Assembly (NCBI RefSeq): GCF_000422965.1 | Contig: NZ_AUHB01000001.1 | Coordinates: 186,001 to 250,000, forward strand | DNA length: 64,000 nt | Source: Pleomorphomonas oryzae DSM 16300 | GTDB lineage: Bacteria > Pseudomonadota > Alphaproteobacteria > Rhizobiales > Pleomorphomonadaceae | Direction: 5' to 3' | Part shown: piece after piece, positions 28,035 through 37,236 of the stretch | How the letters are laid out: each line of letters begins with the position of its first letter | Position numbering within the stretch: the stretch's first letter is position 1 | Program-made: the position numbers and the translations under genes | The notes under the pieces: model-generated | The model's database searches: none | What the model was told of the DNA's origin: nothing | Seen by the model: only the letters and a program-made list of their open reading frames with translations

Positions 28035-30503
28035 ATGAAACGCCTGAAAACGTTCTCGGAACAGAAAGCTCCCCACGAAGCCTCCTCCTGGAAGCCGCGT
28101 GTCCTATCCTTGCAAGCCATCGTGGTCGGCATCGTCGGCCTGATGCTATCCGTGCTTCAGCTGGCCGTCGGAGTGACCGAAACCGTCAGGCAGCTCGACG
28201 GCATTCAGTCGGAAGCCATGTATCGGGCAACGGCCGGGCTCGACCTTCTGACAGCTATTCCAGCTCGTGGCGCCGAAGCCGGCCGAGGCCACACCGACGC
28301 CGGAGCCTTGCTGGTCTCTCTTCGGTCCATCGCCGACGTCTACGCGCATAATCATCCGGGCGAGACGATTCTGATCGAAACCGGCAGGGAGGTAGACGAT
28401 CAGCCCAGCGCGGCGAACGACATCGTCACCTGGGGCGACAACGATCTCAACGTCCGCCGTGCTTTCGTTCTGGGCGATGGCAGTGCACGCATCTCCGGCT
28501 TCTTCTCGGCGCGCATCGATCTCACGGACGACTATGCCGTCTGGCATAACGACATTCTTAAGCGGGCGCAGCTCGCAGCCTTCATCGTTCTTTCGGTACT
28601 GATGCTGGCCGTTCTGCTCATGCGGGCGACCGTGATCAGTCCGCTGGAGCGGTTATCCGGGCTCACACGTCGCCTCGCCGCCGGCGAACTCGTCGAGGTC
28701 CCGAAATCACATGATCGCGCCCAGGAGATCTGCGATCTGTCGGAAGCACTGGTCGTATTCCGCAACAACCTTGCCCAGAAAGATGCTCTCGAGGCTGCCA
28801 ATGTCGTTGCCATGCGCAAGCTGGAGCGAGCCACAGGCAATCTCGACATGGCGCTTCGCTCCATGACGCAGGGCCTCGCCCTATTCGACGCGCACCATCG
28901 CCTGCTGCTGGTCAATCAACGCTTTCTCGAGATCTTCGATCTTTCCGAGAAGGCATTCGGCGCAAAATTATCCGCTCAGGACGTCCAAGATGTTATCACC
29001 GCCCGGATTGCCGCTACACATGGCGCAATCGACCGTTCGGCAGGTGGAGAATTGTTCGGCCGCCACCTCGGCCAGCTGTTCACGCAGGCGGAGCCGGTCT
29101 CCGGCGAGGAAGCCTTCGGCGACCGGATGATTGCTTTTACCCACGTCATCACCGACGAAGGCGGCTGGGTCACCACCGTCGAGGACGTGACCGAACGCCG
29201 GGCCCAGGAGGCGCGCCTCGCCTATCTCTCGCGCTTTGACTCGCTCACCGGCCTGCCCAATCGCACCCAGTTCAATGACCGCCTAACCATGGACCTCGCC
29301 TGGGCCGCCGACAACGGTATCAAGCTGGCAGCCATCGGTCTCGACCTCAATAAATTCACCGAGATCAATGACCAACGCGGTCACAGCGCCGGCGATGCCG
29401 TATTGATCGCGATCGGCCGTAGGCTCGACAGCGCGATGCAGGAGGGCGAGTTCGTGGGCCGCATTGGCGGTGACGAATATTGCGCACTCAAGAAGTTCCG
29501 CAGCCAGGCGGAAGTCAGCGAATTCATCGCTCGCATCGAACGCTGCTTCCATGAGCCAATTCGCGTCGAGGAGAACGACATTTCCGTTGGCGTTTCCATC
29601 GGCGTTGCCATCTACCCGGACGACGCGGTCGACGCCGAGCAACTGGTCAACAATGCCGACTTGGCAAAATATCGCGCCAAACGGTCGGTGACGCAGAACG
29701 TCTGCTTCTACGAAGCGGCAATGGACGAGGTGTCCCGCGAGCGCCGTGCCATGGCCCGCGATCTCTGGGATGCGCTGGAACGTGACGAATTCCATCTGAC
29801 TTATCAGGTGCAGAAGAACATTCGCTCGCGGGAAACCATTGGTTACGAGGCGTTGATCCGCTGGACGCACCCGACGCGCGGCGCCATTCCGCCGGACGCC
29901 TTCATCCCGATCGCCGAGGAGTGCGGCGCCATCCTGCCGATCGGACGCTGGGTGCTGAGGCGCGCCTGCCAGGACGCCATTGCGTGGAACGACAACCTCA
30001 GGGTCGCCGTCAATCTGTCGCCGGTGCAGATCGCCAACGACGATATCGTCAAGCTGGTGCATGAGACGCTGCTGGAAACGGGCCTCGTGCCGCAAAGACT
30101 TGAGCTTGAGATCACCGAGTCGACCATCATCGGCGACAAGGCTCATGCTTTGCATGTGCTGAGGCAGCTGAAAGCGCTGGGCATTACCGTGGCGCTCGAT
30201 GACTTTGGTACCGGCTATTCATCGCTCGATACGCTGAACTCCTTCCCCTTTGACAAGATCAAGATCGACCGCTCTTTCCTGATGGAAGCCGAGATGAAGG
30301 AAGACTCGCGCGCCATTGTCAAAGCGGTCGTGGCGCTCGGCCGCAGCCTCGACGTGCCGGTATTGGCCGAGGGCGTCGAGACGGTCGGCCAGCTCAGCAT
30401 CCTCGAAGAAGAGGGTTGCGAGGAGGCGCAAGGCTTCCTGTTCGGCCGGCCCGCCAGGCTGACCAGCGATGAAGTCACTGAGACAATCGAGCGGAGCGCC
30501 TGA
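28035..30503 (+). CDS. Membrane GGDEF-EAL protein, c-di-GMP phosphodiesterase likely
   Basis: An 822-residue inner-membrane signalling protein. Two membrane segments (about 27-47 and 177-199) frame a periplasmic sensor; then HAMP-like, a PAS-like region (about 275-390, MTQGLALFDAHHRLLLVN), GGDEF and EAL. The active loop is GGDEY (478-482), with Tyr for Phe; the upstream inhibitory RxxD is QxxE, so product inhibition is probably lost. EAL (605-607) has the catalytic set NLSPVQ, EITEST, DDFGTGYSSL and LAEGVET, so hydrolysis is likely. ATG 28035 is preferred; GTG 28017 is possible. Confidence 0.93.
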   Translation: MKRLKTFSEQKAPHEASSWKPRVLSLQAIVVGIVGLMLSVLQLAVGVTETVRQLDGIQSEAMYRATAGLDLLTAIPARGAEAGRGHTDAGALLVSLRSIADVYAHNHPGETILIETGREVDDQPSAANDIVTWGDNDLNVRRAFVLGDGSARISGFFSARIDLTDDYAVWHNDILKRAQLAAFIVLSVLMLAVLLMRATVISPLERLSGLTRRLAAGELVEVPKSHDRAQEICDLSEALVVFRNNLAQKDALEAANVVAMRKLERATGNLDMALRSMTQGLALFDAHHRLLLVNQRFLEIFDLSEKAFGAKLSAQDVQDVITARIAATHGAIDRSAGGELFGRHLGQLFTQAEPVSGEEAFGDRMIAFTHVITDEGGWVTTVEDVTERRAQEARLAYLSRFDSLTGLPNRTQFNDRLTMDLAWAADNGIKLAAIGLDLNKFTEINDQRGHSAGDAVLIAIGRRLDSAMQEGEFVGRIGGDEYCALKKFRSQAEVSEFIARIERCFHEPIRVEENDISVGVSIGVAIYPDDAVDAEQLVNNADLAKYRAKRSVTQNVCFYEAAMDEVSRERRAMARDLWDALERDEFHLTYQVQKNIRSRETIGYEALIRWTHPTRGAIPPDAFIPIAEECGAILPIGRWVLRRACQDAIAWNDNLRVAVNLSPVQIANDDIVKLVHETLLETGLVPQRLELEITESTIIGDKAHALHVLRQLKALGITVALDDFGTGYSSLDTLNSFPFDKIKIDRSFLMEAEMKEDSRAIVKAVVALGRSLDVPVLAEGVETVGQLSILEEEGCEEAQGFLFGRPARLTSDEVTETIERSA

Positions 30504-30609
30504 TCCGTCCGGGTCGCGGCGCGCGGCTGCGTCGCGCACTACGCATTGGACGAGGTCGGCCGGTTCGACTATTCGGAAGCCAGTTTGCAACTTGGCCTGA
30601 GGATCTCCC

Positions 30610-30996
30610 ATGATCGTCGGACTCGCGGTGGTGCTGCTGTGCCAGCTCATCGGTGAAATATTCGCCTATACGACGCACCTGCCGGTGCCGGCCCCCGTTG
30701 TCGGGCTGGTGCTGCTGTTCGGCTTCTTTCTCCTGCGCGACCGCTGGGAATGGCTACCCTTCTCGCTCCGCAGCGAGGAGATCGACAAGACATGCGAAAC
30801 GCTGGTGCAGCAGATGGCGCTGTTGTTCGTGCCGGCCGGCGTCGGCATCGTCCAGCGCCTCGGCATTCTCGAGGCGAACATATTCGGCGTGCTCGCCATC
30901 ATGCTGGTGACCACCGCTATCTCGATCACCGTCACGGCCTTCACCTTCAGGTTCGTTTCGCGCTGGTTTCCCGCCCCCACGGAGAGTCAGGAATGA
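30610..30996 (+). CDS. CidA/LrgA-family membrane protein
   Basis: A small, 128-residue, very hydrophobic protein with four predicted membrane segments and the family block LFVPAGVGIVQRLG. CidA/LrgA proteins are holin-like or metabolite transporters that act with a LrgB partner. ATG 30610 follows GAGGATC. Its TGA overlaps the ATG of the lrgB-like gene (ATGA), so the two are translated together. Function in this organism (lysis control or pyruvate/glycolate export) cannot be decided. Confidence 0.88.
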   Translation: MIVGLAVVLLCQLIGEIFAYTTHLPVPAPVVGLVLLFGFFLLRDRWEWLPFSLRSEEIDKTCETLVQQMALLFVPAGVGIVQRLGILEANIFGVLAIMLVTTAISITVTAFTFRFVSRWFPAPTESQE

Positions 30997-31712
30997 CCCC
31001 CGCCGAAGGCCTCTGGGCTCATCTTTCCGGCGGCGCGCTGCTCTGGCTGACGCTGACGCTCGTCGTTTATTCGATCGCCGATCGGCTGTCCCTGCTAGTC
31101 CAGCGCAATCCCCTCGCCAACCCCGTGCTGCATTCGGTCTGGGTGATCGGTGTGATCCTCGTTGCGAGCGGCACGCCCTACCAGACCTATTTCAACGGCG
31201 CCTACTTCATTCACTTCCTGCTCGGGCCATCCACCGTGGCCCTCGCCCTGCCCCTTTATGAGAACCGGCGGGTCGTCATGCGCTCGTTGGTGCCGATCGT
31301 CGTCGCCCTGGTCGTCGGTTCGGTTACCACGATCGGTTCGGTGATCGCCTGCGCCGCCATTTTCAATCTTCCGGCGGTGATCACCATCTCTTCGCTGCCG
31401 AAGTCGGCAACGTCGGGGGTTGCCATGGGCATTTCGCAGTCGGTGGGGGGCGACGCTTCGCTGACGGCGATCATCGTCGTCGCCACGGGCATCGTCGGCG
31501 CCGTCATGGCAACGCCGCTCCTGAACCTCCTGCGCATCCAGGACCGCCGGGCCCGCGGCTTCGCGGTCGGTCTTGCCGCCCATGGCGTCGGCACCGCCCG
31601 CGCCTTCCAGGTGCATCCGCTCACCGGTACTTTCGCCGGCGTCGCCATGAGCCTCAATGGCCTGATGACGGCCGTACTGGTGCCGCTGGCCGCGTCATTC
31701 ATCGGCAGCTGA
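30993..31712 (+). CDS. LrgB-family membrane protein
   Basis: Partner of the CidA/LrgA-like protein, 239 residues with about seven membrane segments. Family hallmarks are NPVLHSV, YFNGAYFIHFLLGPSTVALALP and PKSATSGVAMGIS. ATG 30993 overlaps the upstream stop by 4 bp, with GGAGAG at 30981-30986. Bacterial LrgB family members include the plant-type glycolate/glycerate transporter relatives, so a metabolite-transport role is as likely as murein hydrolase control. Confidence 0.9.
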   Translation: MTPAEGLWAHLSGGALLWLTLTLVVYSIADRLSLLVQRNPLANPVLHSVWVIGVILVASGTPYQTYFNGAYFIHFLLGPSTVALALPLYENRRVVMRSLVPIVVALVVGSVTTIGSVIACAAIFNLPAVITISSLPKSATSGVAMGISQSVGGDASLTAIIVVATGIVGAVMATPLLNLLRIQDRRARGFAVGLAAHGVGTARAFQVHPLTGTFAGVAMSLNGLMTAVLVPLAASFIGS

Positions 31713-31779
31713 CCTTAGTGCCGCGCGCCCTTGTCCAACTCGCAAAACGCGTGGTTGACGATGCGACCGCTGACGGAGA

Positions 31780-32262
31780 TCAGAGAATCTGGCTGGTCCA
31801 TGACGCGATCCGCTTCTCGGACTTGCCTGCCTGATTGTCCTGATCGAGGACGAGGCCAACGAACTGCCCGTCGCGGACGGCCGTCGAGACCTCGAACTCG
31901 TAGCCCTTGGTATTGGTAAAGCCGACCACCTCGGCACCCTTCTCCACCACCACGTCATAAAGCGCGCCCAGGGCGTCGGCGAAGCTGTCCGGATAGTTGC
32001 TCTGGTCTCCCAGGCCGAACAGGGCCACCTTCTTGCCTGTGAGATCGGCTTCGGCAAGCAGGTCGATACCGGTTTCCCAGTCCGCCTGGAGGTCGCCCCC
32101 GCCATAGGTGGGAGACCCCAGCACCAGAAGATCGCAGCCCTCGAAATCGGCCGTCGTCGCATCCGAGATGTTGATGACCTTGCCGTCAAGCTTGGCGGCG
32201 ATCTTACCTGCGGCCGCTTTGGTCCGGCCGGAGTCCGAGCCATAGATTATGTGAACGGTCAT
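31780..32262 (-). CDS. Flavodoxin
   Basis: FMN-binding electron carrier of 160 residues. The phosphate-binding loop is GSDSGRTK (residues 8-15). Further blocks are LVLGSPTYGGGDLQADWE and ALFGLGDQSNYPDSFADALG, which hold the aromatic residues stacking on FMN and indicate a long-chain flavodoxin (FldA/NifF type). GAGGA lies upstream of ATG 32262. It is a single gene, convergent with lrgB. It may serve nitrogen fixation, radical-SAM or other reductive enzymes; nothing nearby settles this. Confidence 0.93.
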   Translation of the reverse strand: MTVHIIYGSDSGRTKAAAGKIAAKLDGKVINISDATTADFEGCDLLVLGSPTYGGGDLQADWETGIDLLAEADLTGKKVALFGLGDQSNYPDSFADALGALYDVVVEKGAEVVGFTNTKGYEFEVSTAVRDGQFVGLVLDQDNQAGKSEKRIASWTSQIL

Positions 32263-32398
32263 TTCCTATTCCTCTCGATGGCGACGGAGCACTCAGCTTC
32301 GACCCTGGGGAAAAGCTAATTGCAGCTGCGATGCATTCGCAATTAGGGCAATCCCGCAGGGGTGTCGGCAATGTCGGCAGGAGAGAAACAGGCGAAGG

Positions 32399-32908
32399 CT
32401 ATATCGTTCCGCCGGCCGAGAGCCCAGGCAAACGCCGCTCGGCGTAATGGCCCGCCCAGAACAGCGAAGGAATGGCCAAAAGCAACGCCAGAGCCACTGC
32501 GATCGTAGCAAAAAGCAGACTGCGCGGGGTGAGCGCCTCCGCCGCAAGGCCGTTGATGATGACGAGCAGCGACAGCGGCACCACGAGGCAGATCGCCGTT
32601 CCGGTGCCTGGCGCGTAGCGACGGAAAATCAAGGTCAACGTCAGATGCGGGATCATGGCGTTGACCACCATGACGGCGGCAACCCCGGCCAGGAGCTGAA
32701 CGGCGAGATGATTGCCGGCAGCCGCGAATGCGGCGATCACATACAAAGCGGCGGTCAGGATCACCAAGGCAAAGCGCAGGGCGAATGGCGTCACACGGCC
32801 GGCGAGGCGCGATTTGTCGGCTGTATAGGCCGGCAGAAAGAGCCCTTCTTCAATGTTATGAACTGTAAAGGCCAGCGCGAAGAGCCAGTAGAGCACAGCA
32901 GGTGTCAT
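32399..32908 (-). CDS. HXXEE-domain membrane protein
   Basis: A 169-residue integral membrane protein with about five hydrophobic segments. The family name motif HxxEE is visible as VHNIEE near residues 17-21, followed by a conserved PH in MIPHLTLT. The function of this family is not known to me. A strong GGAGGTG precedes ATG 32908 by 4 nt. It is a single gene between flavodoxin and the hexonate operon, which reads the other way. Confidence 0.78.
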   Translation of the reverse strand: MTPAVLYWLFALAFTVHNIEEGLFLPAYTADKSRLAGRVTPFALRFALVILTAALYVIAAFAAAGNHLAVQLLAGVAAVMVVNAMIPHLTLTLIFRRYAPGTGTAICLVVPLSLLVIINGLAAEALTPRSLLFATIAVALALLLAIPSLFWAGHYAERRLPGLSAGGTI

Positions 32909-33054
32909 GGCGCACCTCCTTACCGAACTCGCCGACGACTGGGAGAAGGCGGCGGCGGTCTCGTCAGTGTCGATCGATCATAACACGGCCTAGGCGACGC
33001 TGCGAATACGCCGCTGGAACGAGGCTGCCGGCCCCCATCAGTCCAAAATACGCT

Positions 33055-33083
33055 TTGACAATCCAAAGCCAGTTTGTCTAGAT
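33055..33083 (+). promoter_or_regulatory. Promoter of the hexonate operon
   Basis: TTGACA (33055-33060), 17 bp, CTAGAT (33078-33083). The -35 is a perfect consensus and the spacing is optimal; the -10 is moderate and lies inside the operator palindrome. Confidence 0.6.
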
Positions 33084-33099
33084 ATCGATAATAGACAAA
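33073..33099. promoter_or_regulatory. Palindromic operator overlapping the hexonate promoter
   Basis: Perfect 8-bp arms TTTGTCTA (33073-33080) and TAGACAAA (33092-33099) with an 11-bp AT-rich centre, covering the -10 element. A repressor bound here would block RNA polymerase. Size and symmetry suit GntR/FadR or IclR-type repressors; the regulator gene is not in the window. Confidence 0.6.
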
Positions 33100-33155
33100 G
33101 AGGCGTAGGCCGAAAACAAATATCGGCAGACCGCGCCTCACCGGGAGGATGGGTC

Positions 33156-34169
33156 ATGCGGGCTTTGAAAATCGACGGTGCGGGAGCGAACTCGTTTCAC
33201 GAGATTGCGGAGCCGGTAGGCGGGGCCGGCGAAGTGCTGATCTCGGTCAAGCACGTCGGGCTTTGCGGCAGCGATCTCAACACATTTTCAGGCCTCAATC
33301 CGCTGGTCAGCCTGCCGCGCATTCCCGGCCACGAGATCGGCGCCGAGATCGTCTGCGTCGGCGCGGACGTGCCGTCCGAGTATGCGCCCGGCAAGCGCGT
33401 CATCGTCGTACCCTATACGGCCTGTGGTAAATGCTCGTCCTGCCGCAAGGGTCGCGTCAACGCCTGCCGCTACAACCGCACGCTGGGTGTCCAGCAGGAA
33501 GGCGGCCTCGCCGAGAAGATCGTGCTTCCCTACGGCAAGCTGATCCTCAACGACACGCTGGCGCCGCGCCATCTGGCGCTGGTCGAGCCGCTGTCGGTGG
33601 GCTTCCACGCGGTGGATCGTGGCCGTGTCGAAGCCGGTGATCGGGTGGTGGTGATCGGCTGCGGCATGATCGGCATGGGCGCGGTGGCCGGCGCGGTGGC
33701 GCGCGGCGCCGAGGTGATCGCCGTCGATCTTGGCGACAAGACGGCGATGGCGCTGAAGTATGGCGCCAAACATGCCATCGATGCCGGCAAGGACGACGTG
33801 GTGGCCCGGGTGAACGAGATCACCGGCGGCGACGGCGCCGACGTGGTGATCGAGGCGGTCGGCCTGCCAGCGACCTTTACCCAGGCGATCGATCTCGCCT
33901 GCTTTGCCGGCCGTGTCGTCTACATCGGCTATTCCAAGGCGCCGGTCACCTACGACACCAAGTACTTCAACATGAAGGAGCTCGACATCCACGGCTCCCG
34001 TAACGCCACCATCCACGACTTCCGGGCCGTGATCGCCTATCTCGAAGGGCTCGACCATTCCCCCGATGATCTGATCTCCAAAGTGTTTCCCTTCAAGGAA
34101 GCCGACAAGGCCCTGCCCTACTGGACCGAGGCGCGCGCTTCGACGCTGAAGATCTTGATCGAGTGCTGA
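33156..34169 (+). CDS. Zinc-dependent alcohol dehydrogenase, L-galactonate 5-dehydrogenase-like
   Basis: MDR-superfamily zinc dehydrogenase of 337 residues. Catalytic-zinc ligands lie in GLCGSDLN and PGHEIGAEIV; the structural-zinc cysteines are CGKCSSCRKGRVNAC; NAD-binding GCGMIGMGAVAGA follows. GGGAGG precedes ATG 33156. It leads an operon with uxaB-like and uxaA-like genes; because these handle D-tagaturonate and D-altronate, oxidation of L-galactonate to tagaturonate (as by E. coli LgoD/YjjN) is the most economical role. Other polyol or sugar-acid substrates remain possible. Probably repressed through the palindrome upstream. Confidence 0.85.
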   Translation: MRALKIDGAGANSFHEIAEPVGGAGEVLISVKHVGLCGSDLNTFSGLNPLVSLPRIPGHEIGAEIVCVGADVPSEYAPGKRVIVVPYTACGKCSSCRKGRVNACRYNRTLGVQQEGGLAEKIVLPYGKLILNDTLAPRHLALVEPLSVGFHAVDRGRVEAGDRVVVIGCGMIGMGAVAGAVARGAEVIAVDLGDKTAMALKYGAKHAIDAGKDDVVARVNEITGGDGADVVIEAVGLPATFTQAIDLACFAGRVVYIGYSKAPVTYDTKYFNMKELDIHGSRNATIHDFRAVIAYLEGLDHSPDDLISKVFPFKEADKALPYWTEARASTLKILIEC

Positions 34170-34185
34170 GGGCGAGGAATCCATC

Positions 34186-35655
34186 ATGAAGACCATCGAC
34201 GCTTCTGCCCTCAACGGCCGCCCCCGGCCGCGGGCCCGCATTCTGCAATGGGGCGAGGGCAATTTCCTGCGCGCTTTTGTCGACTGGAAGATCGATCGCA
34301 TGAACGAGGCCGGCGGCCTCGATTGGGGTGTGATCGTCGTCCGTCCCATCGCCGGCGGCAACCCACATTGGCTGAACGAACAGGACGGTCTCTACACAGT
34401 GCTGTCGCGTGGCGTGGCCGACGATGGCAGCAAGGTATCGGAGGCGCGGGTCGTCGGCTCGGTGCTGAAGGAAATCGGTGCCTATCAGCACTGGGACGAA
34501 GTGCTTGAGCTGGCCCGCTCGCCGGAGATCACCGTCGTCATCTCCAACACCACCGACGCCGGCATCGCCTATGTGCCGACGGTCAAGTATGACGACGCGC
34601 CTCAGGCGTCCTTCCCGGCCAAGATGACGCGCCTGTTGCACGAGCGCTGGACGGCGTTCGCCGGCAAGGCCGACGCCGGCTGGCAGATGATCGCCTGCGA
34701 ACTGATCGACCACAACGGCGACGAACTCCGCCGCATCGTGCTGCAGCACGCCGAGGAGTGGGGCCTCGAGCCGGCGTTCATCGCCTGGGTGAAGGAGGCC
34801 AACGCCTTCTACAACACGCTGGTCGACCGCATCGTGCCGGGCTACCCCAAGGCCGACGCGGAAGCCATCGAGCAAGAGCTCGGCTACTCCGACCGCTTCA
34901 TGACCACCGGCGAGCTGTTCCACTTCTTCGTCATCGAACAGAAGCCTGGTCAGCCGGACTTGCGCCTGCCGCTCGCCGCGCATGATCAGCAAACTGTCGT
35001 CGTGCCGGATGCCACGCCCTACAAGGCGCGCAAGGTGGCGATCCTCAATGGGGCGCACACCGCGCTCTGTGCCTTGAGCCTGATCTCCGGCGTCGAGACG
35101 GTGGGCGAGGCGGTGACCACGCCGGTCGGTGCCAAGTTCCTCGACCGGCTGCTCGCCGAGGAAGTCATCCCCTTCCTGACGCTGCCCAAGGATGAGCTCA
35201 AGGCCTTTGCCGATGCGGTGCTCCGCCGCTTTGCCAATCCATATATCCGCCACCTCTGGTACGACATCTCGTTGAACGGCCTTGTCAAATACCAGACGCG
35301 CGATCTCGACCGCCTCACGGCCTATATGGATCGCCACGGCAAACCGGCGCCGCTTCTGACGCTGTCGCTCGCTTCCTGGTTGGCGTTCTATCTCGGTCGC
35401 TTCAAGGGATCGGATGCCTACCCACCGCGCGACGCCGCCGAGATCGTCGACAAGGTCAAGGCGATCGGCGCGCTCGACGACAGCAGTGCCAAGGGCCGCG
35501 AGGCGATGGTCTCGGCCTATCTCGGCGAGACTGCTTTCTGGGGCAAGTCGATCGATACGCCGGCGCTCCGAGCAGCCGTGCTTGCCGACTTTACGGCGCT
35601 GACCCAGCAGCCAATGACCTTCGAACGGTTGGGCGCGCTGATCGACGCCCGCTGA
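34186..35655 (+). CDS. uxaB: Tagaturonate reductase (mannitol dehydrogenase family)
   Basis: NADH-dependent reduction of D-tagaturonate to D-altronate (EC 1.1.1.58). It has 489 residues, as expected. N-terminal ILQWGEGNFLRAFVDW and VVRPIAGGN are UxaB-type nucleotide-site sequences, and the C-terminal domain carries KVAILNGAHTALCAL with the Lys-Asn-His active-site region of polyol-specific long-chain dehydrogenases. GAGGAA precedes ATG 34186; only 16 bp separate it from the upstream gene. The altronate dehydratase gene follows. Confidence 0.9.
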   Translation: MKTIDASALNGRPRPRARILQWGEGNFLRAFVDWKIDRMNEAGGLDWGVIVVRPIAGGNPHWLNEQDGLYTVLSRGVADDGSKVSEARVVGSVLKEIGAYQHWDEVLELARSPEITVVISNTTDAGIAYVPTVKYDDAPQASFPAKMTRLLHERWTAFAGKADAGWQMIACELIDHNGDELRRIVLQHAEEWGLEPAFIAWVKEANAFYNTLVDRIVPGYPKADAEAIEQELGYSDRFMTTGELFHFFVIEQKPGQPDLRLPLAAHDQQTVVVPDATPYKARKVAILNGAHTALCALSLISGVETVGEAVTTPVGAKFLDRLLAEEVIPFLTLPKDELKAFADAVLRRFANPYIRHLWYDISLNGLVKYQTRDLDRLTAYMDRHGKPAPLLTLSLASWLAFYLGRFKGSDAYPPRDAAEIVDKVKAIGALDDSSAKGREAMVSAYLGETAFWGKSIDTPALRAAVLADFTALTQQPMTFERLGALIDAR

Positions 35656-35739
35656 CGGGGCGGCTTGTCGCCCCCATATGTCAAAGACCGGCGCTGTCGC
35701 GGCGCCGGTTCCCTTGCCTCAGATTTCAGGATGAGAGCC

Positions 35740-37227
35740 ATGCCGCGCGTTCTCAAGATCCATCCGGACGATAGCGTTGCCGTTGCCCTCGAACCGCTCG
35801 CCAAGGGCACGGCGATCCCCGCCTTCTCCCTGACGCTGCTCGATGATGTGCCGCAGGCGCACAAGTTCGCCCTGCGCGACATCGCCGTGGGTGAGAAGGT
35901 GATCAAATATGGCGCGGTGATCGGCCTTGCCCGCGAGGCGATTGCCAAGGGGGCGCACGTCCACGTCCACAATCTCAAGACCGCGCTCGGCGACATCCTG
36001 GAGTACAGCTACGCCGGCAATGTCGCGGCCCGTCCGCAGAACGGCGGCCCGGTGCCGACCATCTCGGCCTACGAGCGGGTGAACGGCGACATCGGCATCC
36101 GCAATGACCTGTGGATCGTGCCGCTGGTCGGCTGCATCAACGGCCTTGCCGACAACATCGCCAAGGCGGTGGAGAAGCAAGGCATGCTGCCGGAGGGTTC
36201 CAAGGTCACCGTCCTCAGCCATCCCTATGGCTGTTCCCAGCTCGGCGATGATCTGGCCAACACGCGCGGCATCCTGCAGAACTATGTGGCCCATCCCAAT
36301 GCCGGTGGCGTGCTGGTGCTGGGTCTCGGCTGCGAGAACAACACCAAGGCCTACTTCAAGCAGGGGCTGGAGCTGCCCGATCCCGACCGCGTCCGCTTCC
36401 TGACCAGCCAGGAGGCCGGCGACGAGATGGCTGAGGCGCTGGCCATCTGCCGCGAGCTGACGGCGAAGATGAAAGAGGACAAGCGCACCGAAGTGGGTGC
36501 CGACCGGCTCAGGATCGGTCTCAAGTGCGGCGGCTCGGACGGCTTCTCGGGCATCACCGCCAACCCGCTGCTCGGCGCCTTCTCCGACTGGCTGACCGGT
36601 ATCGGCGGCACCACGGTGCTCACCGAGGTGCCGGAGATGTTCGGCGCCGAACAGATGCTGATGGAGCGGGCGGAAAACCGCGAGGTGTTCGACAAGACGG
36701 TGACGCTCATCAACGACTTCAAGCGCTACTATGTCGACAACAACCAGCCGATCTACGAGAACCCGTCGCCGGGCAACAAGGATGGCGGCATCTCGACGCT
36801 CGAAGAGAAGTCGCTCGGCTGCACCCAGAAGGCCGGCCTCTCCACCGTGCGCGACGTGGTCGGCTATACCGGCAAGGTCAAGAAGCCCGGCCTCAATCTT
36901 CTATCGGCTCCGGGCAATGACGGTGTCGCGGTCACCGCGCTGGCCGCCTCCGGCTGCCACATGGTGCTGTTCACCACCGGCCGCGGCACGCCGCTCGGTG
37001 GCGTGGTGCCGACCATGAAGATCGCCACCAACAGCGACCTTGCCAGCCGCAAGCCGCACTGGATCGACTTCGATGCCGGCCCGATCGCCACCGGCGAGAC
37101 CACCGTATCAGGTCTCCGCGACAGCTTCGCAGAGGCCGTCCTCGCCGTCGCCTCCGGCAAACCCACCCGAAACGAAACCAACGATATCGGCGAAATCGTC
37201 ATCTTCAAAACGGGCGTCACCCTCTGA
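35740..37227 (+). CDS. uxaA: Altronate dehydratase
   Basis: Iron-dependent dehydration of D-altronate to 2-keto-3-deoxygluconate (EC 4.2.1.7). It has 495 residues, the length of E. coli UxaA. The N-terminal SAF domain (residues 5-95) precedes the dehydratase part with VGCINGLADNI, SHPYGCSQLGDD, LKCGGSDGFSGITANPLLG and FTTGRGTPLGGVVPTMKI. ATG 35740 is chosen because AGGA lies 8 nt upstream; an ATG three codons earlier overlaps that site. It is the last gene of the operon. KDG kinase and aldolase are not in the window. Confidence 0.93.
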   Translation: MPRVLKIHPDDSVAVALEPLAKGTAIPAFSLTLLDDVPQAHKFALRDIAVGEKVIKYGAVIGLAREAIAKGAHVHVHNLKTALGDILEYSYAGNVAARPQNGGPVPTISAYERVNGDIGIRNDLWIVPLVGCINGLADNIAKAVEKQGMLPEGSKVTVLSHPYGCSQLGDDLANTRGILQNYVAHPNAGGVLVLGLGCENNTKAYFKQGLELPDPDRVRFLTSQEAGDEMAEALAICRELTAKMKEDKRTEVGADRLRIGLKCGGSDGFSGITANPLLGAFSDWLTGIGGTTVLTEVPEMFGAEQMLMERAENREVFDKTVTLINDFKRYYVDNNQPIYENPSPGNKDGGISTLEEKSLGCTQKAGLSTVRDVVGYTGKVKKPGLNLLSAPGNDGVAVTALAASGCHMVLFTTGRGTPLGGVVPTMKIATNSDLASRKPHWIDFDAGPIATGETTVSGLRDSFAEAVLAVASGKPTRNETNDIGEIVIFKTGVTL

Positions 37228-37236
37228 GGTGACCCC

